A stretch of 64,000 nt of DNA from Streptomyces sp. PKU-EA00015 (GCF_013387495.1 NZ_JABZEE010000047.1:1-64000); one strand, 5' to 3'; positions 28,306 to 37,921 are shown, counted from the first letter of the stretch. Notes: generated by a model not told the origin, from the letters alone. Program-made: numbers and translations.

Positions 28306-28971
28306 ATGATCCATGAAGTGGACGAGGCGCTGCGGGACCTGGTGCGAGGGGAGGCGCTGGGGGAGGGCGCGGACGTCGAGGTCGTCTTCGACGCACCGAC
28401 CCGGGAGTGGGCGGCCCGGCGCAACACCCCCACCGTGAATCTCTACCTGTACGACATCCGGGAGGACCTGCGGCGGCGCTCGCGCGGACGGCAGAACATC
28501 TACGACGAGCAGGGCCGGGTCACCGCCCGGACCCTGCCGCCCCGCTACTTCACACTCTCGTACCTGATCAGCGCCTGGACCCAGCGGCCGGAGGACGAAC
28601 ACCGGCTGCTGTCCGCCCTGTTGGCGTGCTTTCTCCGGCATTCCGCACTGCCGGGTGGGCGGTTGGGGCCCGAGCTGACGGCGACAGGCCTGCCGGTGCC
28701 GGTCTCGATCGCGCTGCCACCGCCGGAGGACCGGGCGTTCGCGGATGTGTGGTCTGCGCTGGGAGGGGAGCTGAAGCCTTCGCTCGACGTGGTGGTGAGC
28801 GCACCGGTCACCACGGCACCGGTCTACCCGGCGGGGCCACCGGTGGAGGAGGGGCTGGCGGTCGACCTGTCGGATGTCCATGCGCCGCCCGCGACTCCGG
28901 CGTCCGTACCCGTCCCGGGACCGCGAGGCCCGCGACGCGCCCGCCGTCCTGGCGACCGGACGGGAGCCTGA
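28306..28971 (+). CDS. cis16: DUF4255 contractile-injection protein (tail-terminator type)
   Basis: 221 aa. The N-terminal segment VDEALRDLVR, NTPTVNLYLYDIREDLR and the RYFTLSYLISAW motif mark the DUF4255 family, whose Afp16/Cis16 members cap or terminate the sheath-tube of extracellular contractile injection systems. The last 50 residues are Pro/Val-rich and probably flexible. The stop overlaps the ATG of the ATPase gene by one base (TGATG), so the two are co-translated. Confidence 0.8.
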   Translation: MIHEVDEALRDLVRGEALGEGADVEVVFDAPTREWAARRNTPTVNLYLYDIREDLRRRSRGRQNIYDEQGRVTARTLPPRYFTLSYLISAWTQRPEDEHRLLSALLACFLRHSALPGGRLGPELTATGLPVPVSIALPPPEDRAFADVWSALGGELKPSLDVVVSAPVTTAPVYPAGPPVEEGLAVDLSDVHAPPATPASVPVPGPRGPRRARRPGDRTGA

Positions 28972-30992
28972 TGGACCATCTGCTGGGACGGCTCGGGATC
29001 GTCGAGGCACGGGTACGCCGGGCCGTCCGGGCACGACGGGCCGTGGACCCGGACGCGGACGACCCCTTCCGGGGCCTGTACCTGTCGGAGGACGCTGTCC
29101 TGCGGATTCTGGACGAGCCGCAGACCGTGCCATGGCCGGACGACCCGGTGGACGTGCCCGACCGGGAGGCCCTGAAGCGGGCCGCCGAGTCCTCCAGGCT
29201 GACCGCGCTCCAACGGAACTTCGGCCTGACGCCGCTGGACGTGGAGCTGCTGCTCATCGCGCTGGCACCGGACCTCGACCGCCGGTTCGAGCAGCTCTAC
29301 GGCTATCTCAACGACGACGTGACGCGTCGGCGCCCGACGATCGGGCTGGCCCTGGGCCTGTGCGGGGTGGCCGCGGTCTCGGCCGGGGCGCGGGCCCGGC
29401 TGGCGGCCGACGCACCGCTGGTGGAGCGTGGCCTGCTGCTCGTGGAGGAGGGGGAACGCCCCTTCCTGGGCCGGTCGTTGCGGGTCCCGGACCGGGTCAC
29501 CAGCCATCTGCTGGGTGACGAGGCCATGGACCCGGTACTGGTGGACGTGATGCGCCCGGTGCGGGCCGGGTCCCTGCCCGAGGGGGTCCTCGGCGATCTG
29601 CCGGAGCGGCTCGCCGGTGCCGTACGGGACGCGATCTCGCCGGTGTACCTGCGGGAGCCCGCCGGCGGCACCGCGCAGGAGCTGGCCGCCGACGCCCTGG
29701 CCGGGGCGGGGTTCACGGCGTTCGCCCTGGACCTGGCGCGGCTGGCCCGGCAGACCGGTCCCGAGGCACTGGTCAGGGCGGCCGGCCGGGAGGCCGCACT
29801 GGCAGGGGCGGGCCTGATCGCGGCCCCGGTGGAAGCGCTGGCGGAGCGGCTGGAGCTGCTGCGGGCCCTGGCCGGGCTGCCCGTACCGGTACTGCTGGCA
29901 GGCCGGGCGGGATGGGATCCGCAGTGGTCGGACGGCACGCCCCTGCTGGTGGAGGTCGGACGGCTGGGGGCCGCGGCGCGGGCGGCGGTGTGGCGGCAGG
30001 TGCTGGGGGACGGGAGCACGGGGGAGTCGGTGGCGGCCTTCGTCCTCACCCCCGAGCAGATGCGGCGCGCGGCGTCGGCGGCCCGGCAGCAGGCGGTGCT
30101 GGAGCGCGCCCCGGTGGGCGAGCCGGAACTGCTCCACGGGGCGCGGGCGCAGAGCACCTCCGGTCTGGAGCGGCTCGCCCGCCGGATCCAGCCGGCGGTG
30201 GGCTGGGACGACCTCGTGCTCCCGCCGGGCGTACTGGGCCAGCTGCGGGAGCTGGCAGCGCGGGCCAGGCACCGGGACCGGGTGCTGGGGGACTGGGCGA
30301 TGCGGCCGGGCGGCGGACGCGGACGTGGCGTGATGGCGCTCTTCGCCGGGGACTCGGGCACCGGCAAGACGATGTCGGCGGAGGTCATCGCCGCGGCGCT
30401 GGGACTCGACCTGTACACGGTCGATCTGGCGACGGTCGTGGACAAGTACGTGGGGGAGACGGAGAAGAACCTGGAACGGATCTTCACGGAGGCGGCGGGC
30501 GTCAACGGGGTGCTCCTCTTCGACGAGGCGGACGCGGTCTTCGGCAAGCGCTCCGAGGTGAAGGACGCGCACGACCGCTACGCCAACGTGGAGAGCGCGT
30601 ATCTGCTGCAGCGGATGGAAACCTTCGACGGACTGGCGGTGCTGGCGACGAACCTGCGGGCGAACCTGGACGAGGCGTTCACGCGCCGCCTGGACCTGGT
30701 GGTGGACTTCCCGCTGCCCGACGCGGAGCAGCGAGAGGCGCTGTGGGACCGCTGCCTGGGCACGGCGCTCCCCCGAGCGGACGACATCGACCTGGCCTTC
30801 TGCGGGAGCGCGTTCGAGCTGGCGGGTGGTGACATCCGCTCGGCGGCGGTCACGGCGGCCTACCTGGCGGCGGAGGCCGAGCGTCCGGTCTCGATGGCGG
30901 ATCTGGTGGCGGCGGTGGCGCGGGAGTACCGGAAGCTGGGCCGGCTGTGCCTGGAGAGCGAGTTCGGCCCGTATGTGGGCCTTGTGCGGTAG
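28971..30992 (+). CDS. cis15: AAA+ ATPase of injection system
   Basis: 673 aa. An N-terminal helical domain (about 1-380) precedes an AAA+ module with Walker A GDSGTGKT (about 460), KYVGETEKNLERIF, Walker B VLLFDEADAVFG (about 514), an HDRYANVESAYLLQRME segment, and the sensor/arginine-finger region NLRANLDEAFTRRLD. All nucleotide-binding residues appear intact. Afp15/Cis15-type ATPases are conserved in extracellular injection systems and are thought to help assembly or cargo loading. It is followed 12 bases later by a strong hairpin. Confidence 0.87.
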   Translation: MDHLLGRLGIVEARVRRAVRARRAVDPDADDPFRGLYLSEDAVLRILDEPQTVPWPDDPVDVPDREALKRAAESSRLTALQRNFGLTPLDVELLLIALAPDLDRRFEQLYGYLNDDVTRRRPTIGLALGLCGVAAVSAGARARLAADAPLVERGLLLVEEGERPFLGRSLRVPDRVTSHLLGDEAMDPVLVDVMRPVRAGSLPEGVLGDLPERLAGAVRDAISPVYLREPAGGTAQELAADALAGAGFTAFALDLARLARQTGPEALVRAAGREAALAGAGLIAAPVEALAERLELLRALAGLPVPVLLAGRAGWDPQWSDGTPLLVEVGRLGAAARAAVWRQVLGDGSTGESVAAFVLTPEQMRRAASAARQQAVLERAPVGEPELLHGARAQSTSGLERLARRIQPAVGWDDLVLPPGVLGQLRELAARARHRDRVLGDWAMRPGGGRGRGVMALFAGDSGTGKTMSAEVIAAALGLDLYTVDLATVVDKYVGETEKNLERIFTEAAGVNGVLLFDEADAVFGKRSEVKDAHDRYANVESAYLLQRMETFDGLAVLATNLRANLDEAFTRRLDLVVDFPLPDAEQREALWDRCLGTALPRADDIDLAFCGSAFELAGGDIRSAAVTAAYLAAEAERPVSMADLVAAVAREYRKLGRLCLESEFGPYVGLVR

Positions 30993-31004
30993 CCGTCGGC
31001 CGGT

Positions 31005-31030
31005 GCCGTCTGCCCGAAGGGGCAGACGGC
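31005..31030 (+). terminator. Hairpin between ATPase and DUF4157 genes
   Basis: Perfect 11-bp inverted repeat (GCCGTCTGCCC / GGGCAGACGGC) around a GAAG loop, just after the ATPase stop. It should terminate or attenuate the upstream transcript before the cargo genes. Confidence 0.65.
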
Positions 31031-31141
31031 CTGCCCCCGGGTGGCGCCGGAGGTCTCTGTCCGACGGGCGCCGCACGGCGGATGGTGGCAGGTGAGCCAG
31101 GCGAACCGAGCCTCACAGCGGCACCGGGGTCAGGGGAAGAG

Positions 31142-31855
31142 ATGCAGGGACACGAACACGGGCACGAGCACGACGCGGAGTGCGTGGCCGGTCCGCGGCC
31201 CAAGGCCGAGCAGGACGACGCGGGCGCCCCCGATGCCCTCCTGCTCAAGGCGGCAGCCGGCGGGCGGGCCGATGTGCTCGGCCCCGGCGGCATGCTGCGG
31301 CTGCAACGGGCCCTCGGCAACAGCGGTGTCGGGGTCGTGGTGCAGCGCTCCTCCGTGCACGACGTGGTGAACTCCGGTGGCGGCACGCCCCTCGACGCCG
31401 AGGTCCGCACCGACATGGAGGCCCGGCTCGGGCACGACTTCGGCGACGTACGGGTTCACACGGACTCCGCCGCGCACGAATCGGCGAAATCGGTCAACGC
31501 CCATGCGTACACGGTCGGTTCGCATGTCGTGTTCCAGCGGGACGCCTACGACCCCGGCTCCCACCAGGGGCGCACCACCCTGGCGCACGAGCTGACGCAT
31601 GTCGTGCAGCAGCGGTCGGGCCCGGTGGACGGTACCGAGACCGCCGGGGGCATCAAGGTCAGCGATCCGTCCGACCGGTTCGAGCGCGAGGCCGTGGCCA
31701 ACGCCGACCGGGTGATGTCCGCCCCGGCCCCTGTGGTCCCCGCCGCCTCGGTGCAGCGGGCGGCCGAAGAGGGCCGGGAGGCTTGCGTACAGGGCCTGTT
31801 CGTGCAGCGCGCGGCGGCCGAGGAGGCCGAAGAGGACGAGGCTCCGGCGGAGTAG
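31142..31855 (+). CDS. eCIS-associated DUF4157 metallopeptidase-like protein
   Basis: 237 aa. The DUF4157 core spans about residues 75-155: LDAEVRTDMEARLGHDFGDV, VHTDSAAHESAKSVNAHAYT and a zincin motif LAHELTHVVQQ (His149, Glu150, His153). The N-terminus is His/Glu-rich (GHEHGHEH). Three VQR tripeptides flank the domain. DUF4157 proteins are linked to contractile-injection loci, where they occur alone or at the N-terminus of effectors and may process or carry cargo. The stop is two bases before the GTG of the effector gene. The start chosen has GGGGAAGAG upstream. Confidence 0.8.
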   Translation: MQGHEHGHEHDAECVAGPRPKAEQDDAGAPDALLLKAAAGGRADVLGPGGMLRLQRALGNSGVGVVVQRSSVHDVVNSGGGTPLDAEVRTDMEARLGHDFGDVRVHTDSAAHESAKSVNAHAYTVGSHVVFQRDAYDPGSHQGRTTLAHELTHVVQQRSGPVDGTETAGGIKVSDPSDRFEREAVANADRVMSAPAPVVPAASVQRAAEEGREACVQGLFVQRAAAEEAEEDEAPAE

Positions 31856-31857
31856 GG

Positions 31858-34800
31858 GTGAAGGCCACAGCGGACCGGGCCGCCGGGGACGAACCCGCAC
31901 GGGAGACCAAGGCGCCGCCGCGCCGGGCCCCGGACGGCGGCCCGGGCGCGGCCACCCGGCCCCGGCCGCTGGACCCACGGGCGGTCCAGCGGCTGCAGGC
32001 CCGTGCGGGGAACGCCGCCGTGACCCGCCTTGTGGCGACGCCGCAGCCGGCACCCGTACAGCGGCTGGACTCCGGCTCCGCACTGCCCGTTGCACCCACA
32101 GGCCTCACACCGGAGACGGACCCGCGCTTCAAGAAGGTCGCCGGTGACATCCGGGCCAAGAAGAACGCCCTGGCGACCCATCCGAGTACCTCGTCCCAGG
32201 TGAAGGCCGCGAAGGACGCGGCGAAGCCGCCCGGGGACGACAAGGAGGCGCAGGCCAAGGCAGCGCAGGCCGGGGAGATGGGCGCGGCGAAGCCCGGCAC
32301 CTTCGACAAGGAGGCCTTCATCGCGGCCGTGTCCGCCGCGATCGCCGCAAAGGCGCCCAAGAGCCTCGACGAGGCGGACACGTTCACCCGGTCCGGGAAG
32401 ACCGACGAGATCAAATCCCAGGTGTCGGGCCAGGTGAAGGCGGGCAAGGAGGGCTCGGCCAAGGACATCACGGAGAAGACCGCGAAGGCCCCTGACGAGT
32501 CGAAGGCCGTCGAGAAACCGGTCACTCCGCTCCCGGGACAGCCCGCACCGCCGACGCTCGCGCCTCCGGATCCGAAGGCGGCAGCGGTGGCGAAGGCCCC
32601 GCCCGAGCAGACCGACCTGAGTACGGGGCCCAAGGAGACCGACGCCATGATGGCGGAGGCCAAGGTCACCCCGGAGCAGCTGGCCCACTCCAACGAGCCG
32701 CAGTTCAAGGAGGCGCTCGACGCGAAGAAGGCGACCGACGCGCACGCGGCGACGGCGCCCGCCCGGTTCCGGGCGGCGGAGGCGGCGCGGGTGGCCGCCG
32801 AGCAGGGCGGCGCGGCCGCCGTCGGCCCGGCCGGCATCCAGGCGATGACGGCGGCGAAGGCGGGTGCCGCGCAGCAGGTCGCGTCGGGCCAGGGCGCCGC
32901 GCAGTCCAAGGAGGAGCAGGAGCGGGCGCGTGTCGCGGCGGAGATCAGGGGGATCTTCGACGCGACGAAGAAGGAGGTCGAGGGCATCCTCGGCGCCCTC
33001 GACACCGAGGTCGAGACTGCGTTCGACAACGGGCAGAAGGCGGCGAAGGCGGCCTTCGACGCCGACCACCAGACCAAGATGAAGGCCTGGAAGGACGAGC
33101 GCTACTCCGGCATCACGGGCGCGGCCCGCTGGCTCGCCGACGCGGTGCTGGACCCGCCGCCGCGCGCCAACCAGATCTTCGCCGAGGCCCGACTGGTCTA
33201 CGAGCGCGAGATGCGGGCGGTCATCTCGAACATTGCGGACCTGATCGGCAAGCGGCTGGCCGACGCGTCGAACGCGATCGCGCGAGGAAAGCAGAGGATC
33301 GCCGACAAGGTCGCCGAACAGCCCAAGAGTCTACGGCAGTTCGCGCAGCAGGCGGCGAACGACATCGGCGGGGAGTTCGAGCAGCTCGAGTCCTCGGTCT
33401 CGGAGAAGTCCCAGAGCCTGGTGCAGGACCTGGCGGACAAGTACGTCGCGGCGCGCGGCGAGCTCGACGAGGAGATCAAGAAGCTTCAGGAGGAGAACAA
33501 GGGCCTGCTGAGCAAGGCGAAGGACGCGATCGCGGAGACCGCCGCGACCCTCATGAAGCTCAAGGACATGCTCCTCGGCGTCCTGGCCCGGGCCGCCGGC
33601 GCCATCGACAAGATCATCTCCAACCCGATCGGCTTCCTCGGCAACCTCGTCAACGCGGTCAAGGCGGGCGTGACGGGCTTCGCCGCTCGGATTGGTGAAC
33701 ACCTCAAGAACGGCCTCAAGCAGTGGCTGTTCGGCCAGCTCTCGGCGGGCGGCATCGAGATCCCGGAAACCTTCGACGCCAAGGGCATCATCAAGCTGAT
33801 CCTCTCCATCCTCGGCCTGACCTGGACCAACATCCGCACCCGCATCGTGGCCCGGATCGGCGAGCGCGCGATGGGGGCCCTGGAGACCGGCTTCGAGATG
33901 GTCAAGGTCCTGGTGACGGAGGGCGTCGGAGGCCTCTGGAAGTGGATCGCCGAGAAGCTGTCCGACCTCAAGGACACGGTCATCGGCGCGATCAAGGACT
34001 TCGTGACCGAGAAGATCGTCACGGCGGGCATCACCTGGATCGTCTCGATGCTGAACCCGGCGTCGGCGTTCGTGCGGGCCTGCAAGGCGATCTACGACGT
34101 GGTGATGTTCTTCGTCAACCGCGCGGCGCAGATCAAGAGCTTCGTCGACTCCGTACTCGACTCCGTCGAAGGCATCGCGCGAGGGGGTGGCGGAGGCGTC
34201 CCGGCCCTGATCGAGCAGAGCCTGGCGAAGGCGGTCCCGGTGGTGCTGGACTTCCTGGCCAGTTTGTTGGGCCTGGGCGGCATCTCGGCGAAGATCAAGG
34301 AGATCCTGCAGAAGGTCCAGGCGCCGGTGATGAAGGCGGTCGACTGGGTGATCGGCAAGATCGTGGACGCCGGGAAGAGGATTCTGCGGTCCGTGAGAGG
34401 CGGGGGCGCGGACACCGAGCAGAGCAGGCAGGTCAAGGCGCTGGCCCGCAGCAGGCTGCAGCAGGCCTGGCCGACCGTCAATGACGAGGCCGGCCTCCGT
34501 CGGGTCGTGGCGGGCATCGCCGGTGACCTGCGGGGGCAGGGCCTGAAGAGGCTGGAGGTGGTCAAGCGAGGGGATGACAGCTTCGAGGTCATGGCCACGG
34601 CGAGCCCGACCAGCGGCGCGGGCAAGGTCACACTGAAGCAGCAGGCCACGGTCCGCTGCGAGGCGACCGTCACCTTCGAGAAGCCGCCCGCAATCGAGGA
34701 GCGGTTCGGCTCGCAGGCACTGAAGGACGGGAACGGCCGCGTCGTCATGCAGAACGGCAGCCCGGTCATGGTCCCCGACTCCCTCCCGGCGGCTGTTGCG

Positions 34801-35217
34801 GGGCATGGAGGCAGCACCCGGCGCGGTACTCAGATCGGTGGTCAGATCCTGCCCGTGAAGCCCGGCGAGAAGGTCGCCAAGGTGGAGACGTGGAACACCC
34901 GGGACCCCGTCAAGGGCTCCCACAAGAGCCACGCCGAGTACCAGTTCGCGACATGGCTGGAGAAGACGGTGGAGGGGGGCTCGAAGGTGACCGAGCTGAG
35001 CCTGCGGGTCGTGGGCAGGGGGCCCTGCCCGGGCTGCACGGGCACCTTGAACCAGCTGCTGGCCCGGCTCGGGGGCGGTGGCGCGGTCGCCGCCTCGATC
35101 AGCTACGACGCCAAGGAGCACAAGGACTGGGAGGGGACCGCCACCAACGCCGCGGAGACCCTGCTCGGCGGGCAGTGGGAAGTGAACGGCAAGAAGGTGG
35201 CCGCCAAGCTGGAGTAG
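31858..35217 (+). CDS. Large eCIS effector with deaminase-like C-terminus
   Basis: 1119 aa from the GTG at 31858 (GGAGTAGGG upstream). Residues 30-75 carry two VQR tripeptides and an RAGNAAVTRL box similar to the DUF4157 protein. Residues 100-430 are Ala/Lys/Pro-rich, and 430-560 are charged helices with coiled-coil character. A long amphipathic or hydrophobic helical region (about 560-850) may help delivery. The C-terminal 150 residues resemble a toxin deaminase: SHAEYQFATWLE (His1025, Glu1027) and GPCPGCTG (Cys1057, Cys1060) supply the HxE and PCxxC zinc-binding set of the cytidine-deaminase superfamily. The target, nucleic acid or nucleotide, cannot be told from sequence. I see no immunity gene beside it. 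Confidence 0.75.
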   Translation: MKATADRAAGDEPARETKAPPRRAPDGGPGAATRPRPLDPRAVQRLQARAGNAAVTRLVATPQPAPVQRLDSGSALPVAPTGLTPETDPRFKKVAGDIRAKKNALATHPSTSSQVKAAKDAAKPPGDDKEAQAKAAQAGEMGAAKPGTFDKEAFIAAVSAAIAAKAPKSLDEADTFTRSGKTDEIKSQVSGQVKAGKEGSAKDITEKTAKAPDESKAVEKPVTPLPGQPAPPTLAPPDPKAAAVAKAPPEQTDLSTGPKETDAMMAEAKVTPEQLAHSNEPQFKEALDAKKATDAHAATAPARFRAAEAARVAAEQGGAAAVGPAGIQAMTAAKAGAAQQVASGQGAAQSKEEQERARVAAEIRGIFDATKKEVEGILGALDTEVETAFDNGQKAAKAAFDADHQTKMKAWKDERYSGITGAARWLADAVLDPPPRANQIFAEARLVYEREMRAVISNIADLIGKRLADASNAIARGKQRIADKVAEQPKSLRQFAQQAANDIGGEFEQLESSVSEKSQSLVQDLADKYVAARGELDEEIKKLQEENKGLLSKAKDAIAETAATLMKLKDMLLGVLARAAGAIDKIISNPIGFLGNLVNAVKAGVTGFAARIGEHLKNGLKQWLFGQLSAGGIEIPETFDAKGIIKLILSILGLTWTNIRTRIVARIGERAMGALETGFEMVKVLVTEGVGGLWKWIAEKLSDLKDTVIGAIKDFVTEKIVTAGITWIVSMLNPASAFVRACKAIYDVVMFFVNRAAQIKSFVDSVLDSVEGIARGGGGGVPALIEQSLAKAVPVVLDFLASLLGLGGISAKIKEILQKVQAPVMKAVDWVIGKIVDAGKRILRSVRGGGADTEQSRQVKALARSRLQQAWPTVNDEAGLRRVVAGIAGDLRGQGLKRLEVVKRGDDSFEVMATASPTSGAGKVTLKQQATVRCEATVTFEKPPAIEERFGSQALKDGNGRVVMQNGSPVMVPDSLPAAVAGHGGSTRRGTQIGGQILPVKPGEKVAKVETWNTRDPVKGSHKSHAEYQFATWLEKTVEGGSKVTELSLRVVGRGPCPGCTGTLNQLLARLGGGGAVAASISYDAKEHKDWEGTATNAAETLLGGQWEVNGKKVAAKLE

Positions 35218-35221
35218 CCGC

Positions 35222-35237
35222 GTGCCCGAAGGGGCAC
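35222..35237 (+). terminator. Hairpin after effector gene
   Basis: GTGCCC / GGGCAC stem with GAAG loop, four bases after the effector stop. Its TGCCCGAAGGGGCA core is identical to the hairpin at 31010-31023. Confidence 0.5.
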
Positions 35238-35333
35238 CCCGGGGTTCCCCCAGGGCCGTACGACAGGTCATGACCTTGAAGGGTCACGCGGCGCACGCTT
35301 GGGGCGACCGTTACGTCCCAGGGGAGGGCCAGG

Positions 35334-36917
35334 ATGCCGTCGTACAAGTCACCAGGCGTCTACGTCGAAGAGGTCGAGGCCGGCTCGCGCCCGATCGAGG
35401 GCGTCGGGACCGCCGTGGCCGCCTTCGTCGGGCTGGCGGCCGACGGGCCGTACCACACGCCGACCCTGGTGACGAACTGGAGCCAGTTCACCTCCACCTT
35501 CGGGGACTTCATCGAGGGGTCGTACCTGGCCCATGCCGTCTACGCCTACTTCCTCAACGGGGGCGGGACCTGTTACGTCGTACGCATCGGCGGGGACGGC
35601 GGGCCTCCCGCTCAGGAGTCGCGGCCCGCGGCCGCCGCCGCGAAGCGGGGGAAGACCGGGGCGCTCCCCGCAGGGCCGCGCACTGCGCTCGGCAAGTTTC
35701 AGGTCGCCGCCCTGGAGGGGACGGGCGAGCAGATCGCTGTCGAGGTGGCGGACGCCAAGGGGGAGGCGCCCGCCGAGGACGCCTTCACGCTGAACGTGAA
35801 GCGCGGGGACCGGGTCGAGGAGACCTGGGAGGTCTCCGCCAAGCGGAGCCAGCGCAACTACGTGGTGACGGTGGTACGGGACAAGTCGCGGCTGATCACG
35901 GTGGAGGACGCCGGGCCCGCGCAGGCGCTGGACCGGCCCGACAACCAGACGGTGGGTCTGACCCCGGCGCCCGCACCCGCGGCGGCGCCCGCCGTCCCCG
36001 CGGCCCTCAGCGCTGCCGACTATGTCGGAAGCACCGACGAACGCAGCGGGTTCGGCGGACTGGAGACCGTCGACGAGATCACGATGCTGGCCGTGCCGGA
36101 TCTGATGAGCGCCTACCAGCAGGGCGCGCTCGGCGCCGAAGGGGTCAAGGCCGTCCAGCTGGAGATGATCGCCCACTGTGAGCGGATGGGGAACCGCGTC
36201 GCGATCATCGACCCGCTGCCCGACCTCTCTCCGCAGCGGGTCAAGGACTGGCGCATGACGGGCGCCGGATACGACTCCAAGTACGCGGCCCTGTACTACC
36301 CCTGGGTGAAGGTGGCCGACCCCACGGCCCCGAACCAGACGAAGTTCGTCCCGCCGAGCGGGGCCATGGCGGGCGTATGGGCCAGGAACGACGAGAGCCG
36401 CGGCGTGCACAAGGCCCCCGCGAACGAGGTCGTACGGGGAACCGTGGACCTGGCGGTCCATCTGACCAAGGCCGAGCAGGCCCTTCTCAATCCGATCGGG
36501 GTGAACTGCCTCCGCAGCTTCCCGGGACGCGGAATCCGGGTGTGGGGCGCGCGCACCCTGTCGTCCGACCCGGCCTGGCGGTACCTCAACGTCCGGCGGT
36601 TGTTCAACTACATCGAGGAATCGATCCTCATCGGCACCCAGTGGGTGGTCTTCGAACCGAATGACGACGCCTTGTGGGCCCGGATCCGACGGACCATCTC
36701 GGCCTTCCTGGTCAACGAGTGGCGCAAGGGCGCGCTGTTCGGGCTGACGCCCGACGAGGCCTTCTACGTGAAGTGCGACCGCGAGACGAACCCGGCCGAA
36801 GGAATCGACGCGGGGGAGGTGGTCTGCGAGATCGGGATCGCGCCCGTGAAGCCGGCCGAGTTCGTGATCTTCCGGCTGGCCCAGTTCTCGGGCGGTACCA
36901 GCCTCGTCAACGAGTAG
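35334..36917 (+). CDS. cis2: Contractile sheath protein
   Basis: 527 aa. The start MPSYKSPGVYVEEVEAGSR is the classic sheath N-terminus. RVAIIDPLPD, YYPWVKVADP, SGAMAGVWARND, RGVHKAPANEVV and the C-terminal sheath segment (RRLFNYIEESI, FEPNDDALWARI) are all present. It forms the contractile outer sheath around the inner tube. An insertion of about 120 residues after residue 90 is Ala/Pro-rich, as in other extracellular systems. The 116-base gap after the effector gene, with the hairpin in it, implies its own promoter. Confidence 0.93.
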   Translation: MPSYKSPGVYVEEVEAGSRPIEGVGTAVAAFVGLAADGPYHTPTLVTNWSQFTSTFGDFIEGSYLAHAVYAYFLNGGGTCYVVRIGGDGGPPAQESRPAAAAAKRGKTGALPAGPRTALGKFQVAALEGTGEQIAVEVADAKGEAPAEDAFTLNVKRGDRVEETWEVSAKRSQRNYVVTVVRDKSRLITVEDAGPAQALDRPDNQTVGLTPAPAPAAAPAVPAALSAADYVGSTDERSGFGGLETVDEITMLAVPDLMSAYQQGALGAEGVKAVQLEMIAHCERMGNRVAIIDPLPDLSPQRVKDWRMTGAGYDSKYAALYYPWVKVADPTAPNQTKFVPPSGAMAGVWARNDESRGVHKAPANEVVRGTVDLAVHLTKAEQALLNPIGVNCLRSFPGRGIRVWGARTLSSDPAWRYLNVRRLFNYIEESILIGTQWVVFEPNDDALWARIRRTISAFLVNEWRKGALFGLTPDEAFYVKCDRETNPAEGIDAGEVVCEIGIAPVKPAEFVIFRLAQFSGGTSLVNE

Positions 36918-36957
36918 AGCAGCCAAGCAGAGCATGAGCAGGTAAGGGGCGGATGGC

Positions 36958-37401
36958 ATGGCACTGCCGGACATGGACACCTCGGTCGGTCACTCCTTCG
37001 GGCTGGAGATCGACGGGGTCGTCATCAAGCAGATCAACGAGGTGACGGGCCTCAAGATGGAGCAGGACGTCATCGAGCTGAAGCAGAACACGGCGGACGG
37101 CAAGTACGTCATCAAGAAGCTGCCGGGTCGACCGAAGGCAGGCGAGGTCACGCTGACGCGCGGTCTGACCGCGGACAACAACTTCGAGAAATGGATCAAG
37201 GACGCCCGGTTCGGGAAGATGGGCACGGCCCGCAAGGGCGGCGCGATCATCGTCTTCGACTACGAAGGCCAGGCGATCAAGCGCTATACCCTGGTGAACG
37301 CCTGGCCCAAGAGCTTGGAGATCAGCTCGCTGAAGGCGGGCGACACCAGTGTCCTGACGGAAAAGCTCGTCATCACGTACGAGCAGATGGACGTGGCGTG
37401 A
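36958..37401 (+). CDS. cis1: Inner tube protein
   Basis: 147 aa, T4 gp19-like tail-tube family: HSFGLEIDGVVIKQINEVTG, KLPGRPKAGEVTLTRGLT and the C-terminal VTEKLVITYEQMDVA-type strand (VLTEKLVITYEQ). Hexamers stack to form the tube inside the sheath, with possible cargo in the lumen. It follows the sheath gene by 40 bases. Confidence 0.92.
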   Translation: MALPDMDTSVGHSFGLEIDGVVIKQINEVTGLKMEQDVIELKQNTADGKYVIKKLPGRPKAGEVTLTRGLTADNNFEKWIKDARFGKMGTARKGGAIIVFDYEGQAIKRYTLVNAWPKSLEISSLKAGDTSVLTEKLVITYEQMDVA

Positions 37402-37408
37402 GCGCCTG

Positions 37409-37921
37409 ATGCGACGAAAGATTGCACCGACGGCCGCCATCGGGGAGAAGGCCGGGACGGAGGCCGAAACCGTCGACCCGCTCGAGGGGTTCGAGGCGGC
37501 CCGTGGGTTCGACGCGGTCGAGGCCCGGGCCGGTGGAGGAGCCGACCCGATGCGCACCGAGTTCACCTTCGAACTGCCCCGCGGGTACGTCGACGAGACG
37601 GGGCGGGTGCACCGCAGCGGGGTGATGCGGCTCGCCACCGCGCGCGACGAGCTCGTACCGCTGCGGGACGACCGGGTACGGGAGAACCCGGCATATCTGT
37701 CGGTGGTGCTGCTCGGGCGTGTGGTGGAGCGCATCGGCTCGGTGACGGACATCCACGCGGGCGTCATCGAGGACCTGTTCGCCTCCGACCTTGCGTTCCT
37801 GCAGGACTTCTACCGGCGAATCAACGCCGAGGGGCACACCCGGGCGCAGGTGACGTGTCCGTCCTGTGAATCGGCCTTCGCGGTCGACCTGGCGGGTGGT
37901 GGACGCCTGGGGGAATCGTGA
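37409..37921 (+). CDS. Conserved eCIS accessory protein with CPxC motif
   Basis: 170 aa. Residues 45-150 (RTEFTFELPRGYVDETG; HRSGVMRLATARDELVPL; NPAYLSVVLLGRVVERIG) match a small protein repeatedly found after the tube gene in actinobacterial injection systems. The C-terminus has CPSCESAF, a single CxxC that could bind metal as a dimer. It overlaps the next short gene (GTGA). By position it may be a tail-assembly chaperone; that is inference only. Confidence 0.65.
   Translation: MRRKIAPTAAIGEKAGTEAETVDPLEGFEAARGFDAVEARAGGGADPMRTEFTFELPRGYVDETGRVHRSGVMRLATARDELVPLRDDRVRENPAYLSVVLLGRVVERIGSVTDIHAGVIEDLFASDLAFLQDFYRRINAEGHTRAQVTCPSCESAFAVDLAGGGRLGES

Noticed and set aside
30947..31141. Upstream extension of the DUF4157 frame
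   Set aside because: It runs through the end of the ATPase gene and the terminator hairpin; the ATG at 31142 has a ribosome site.
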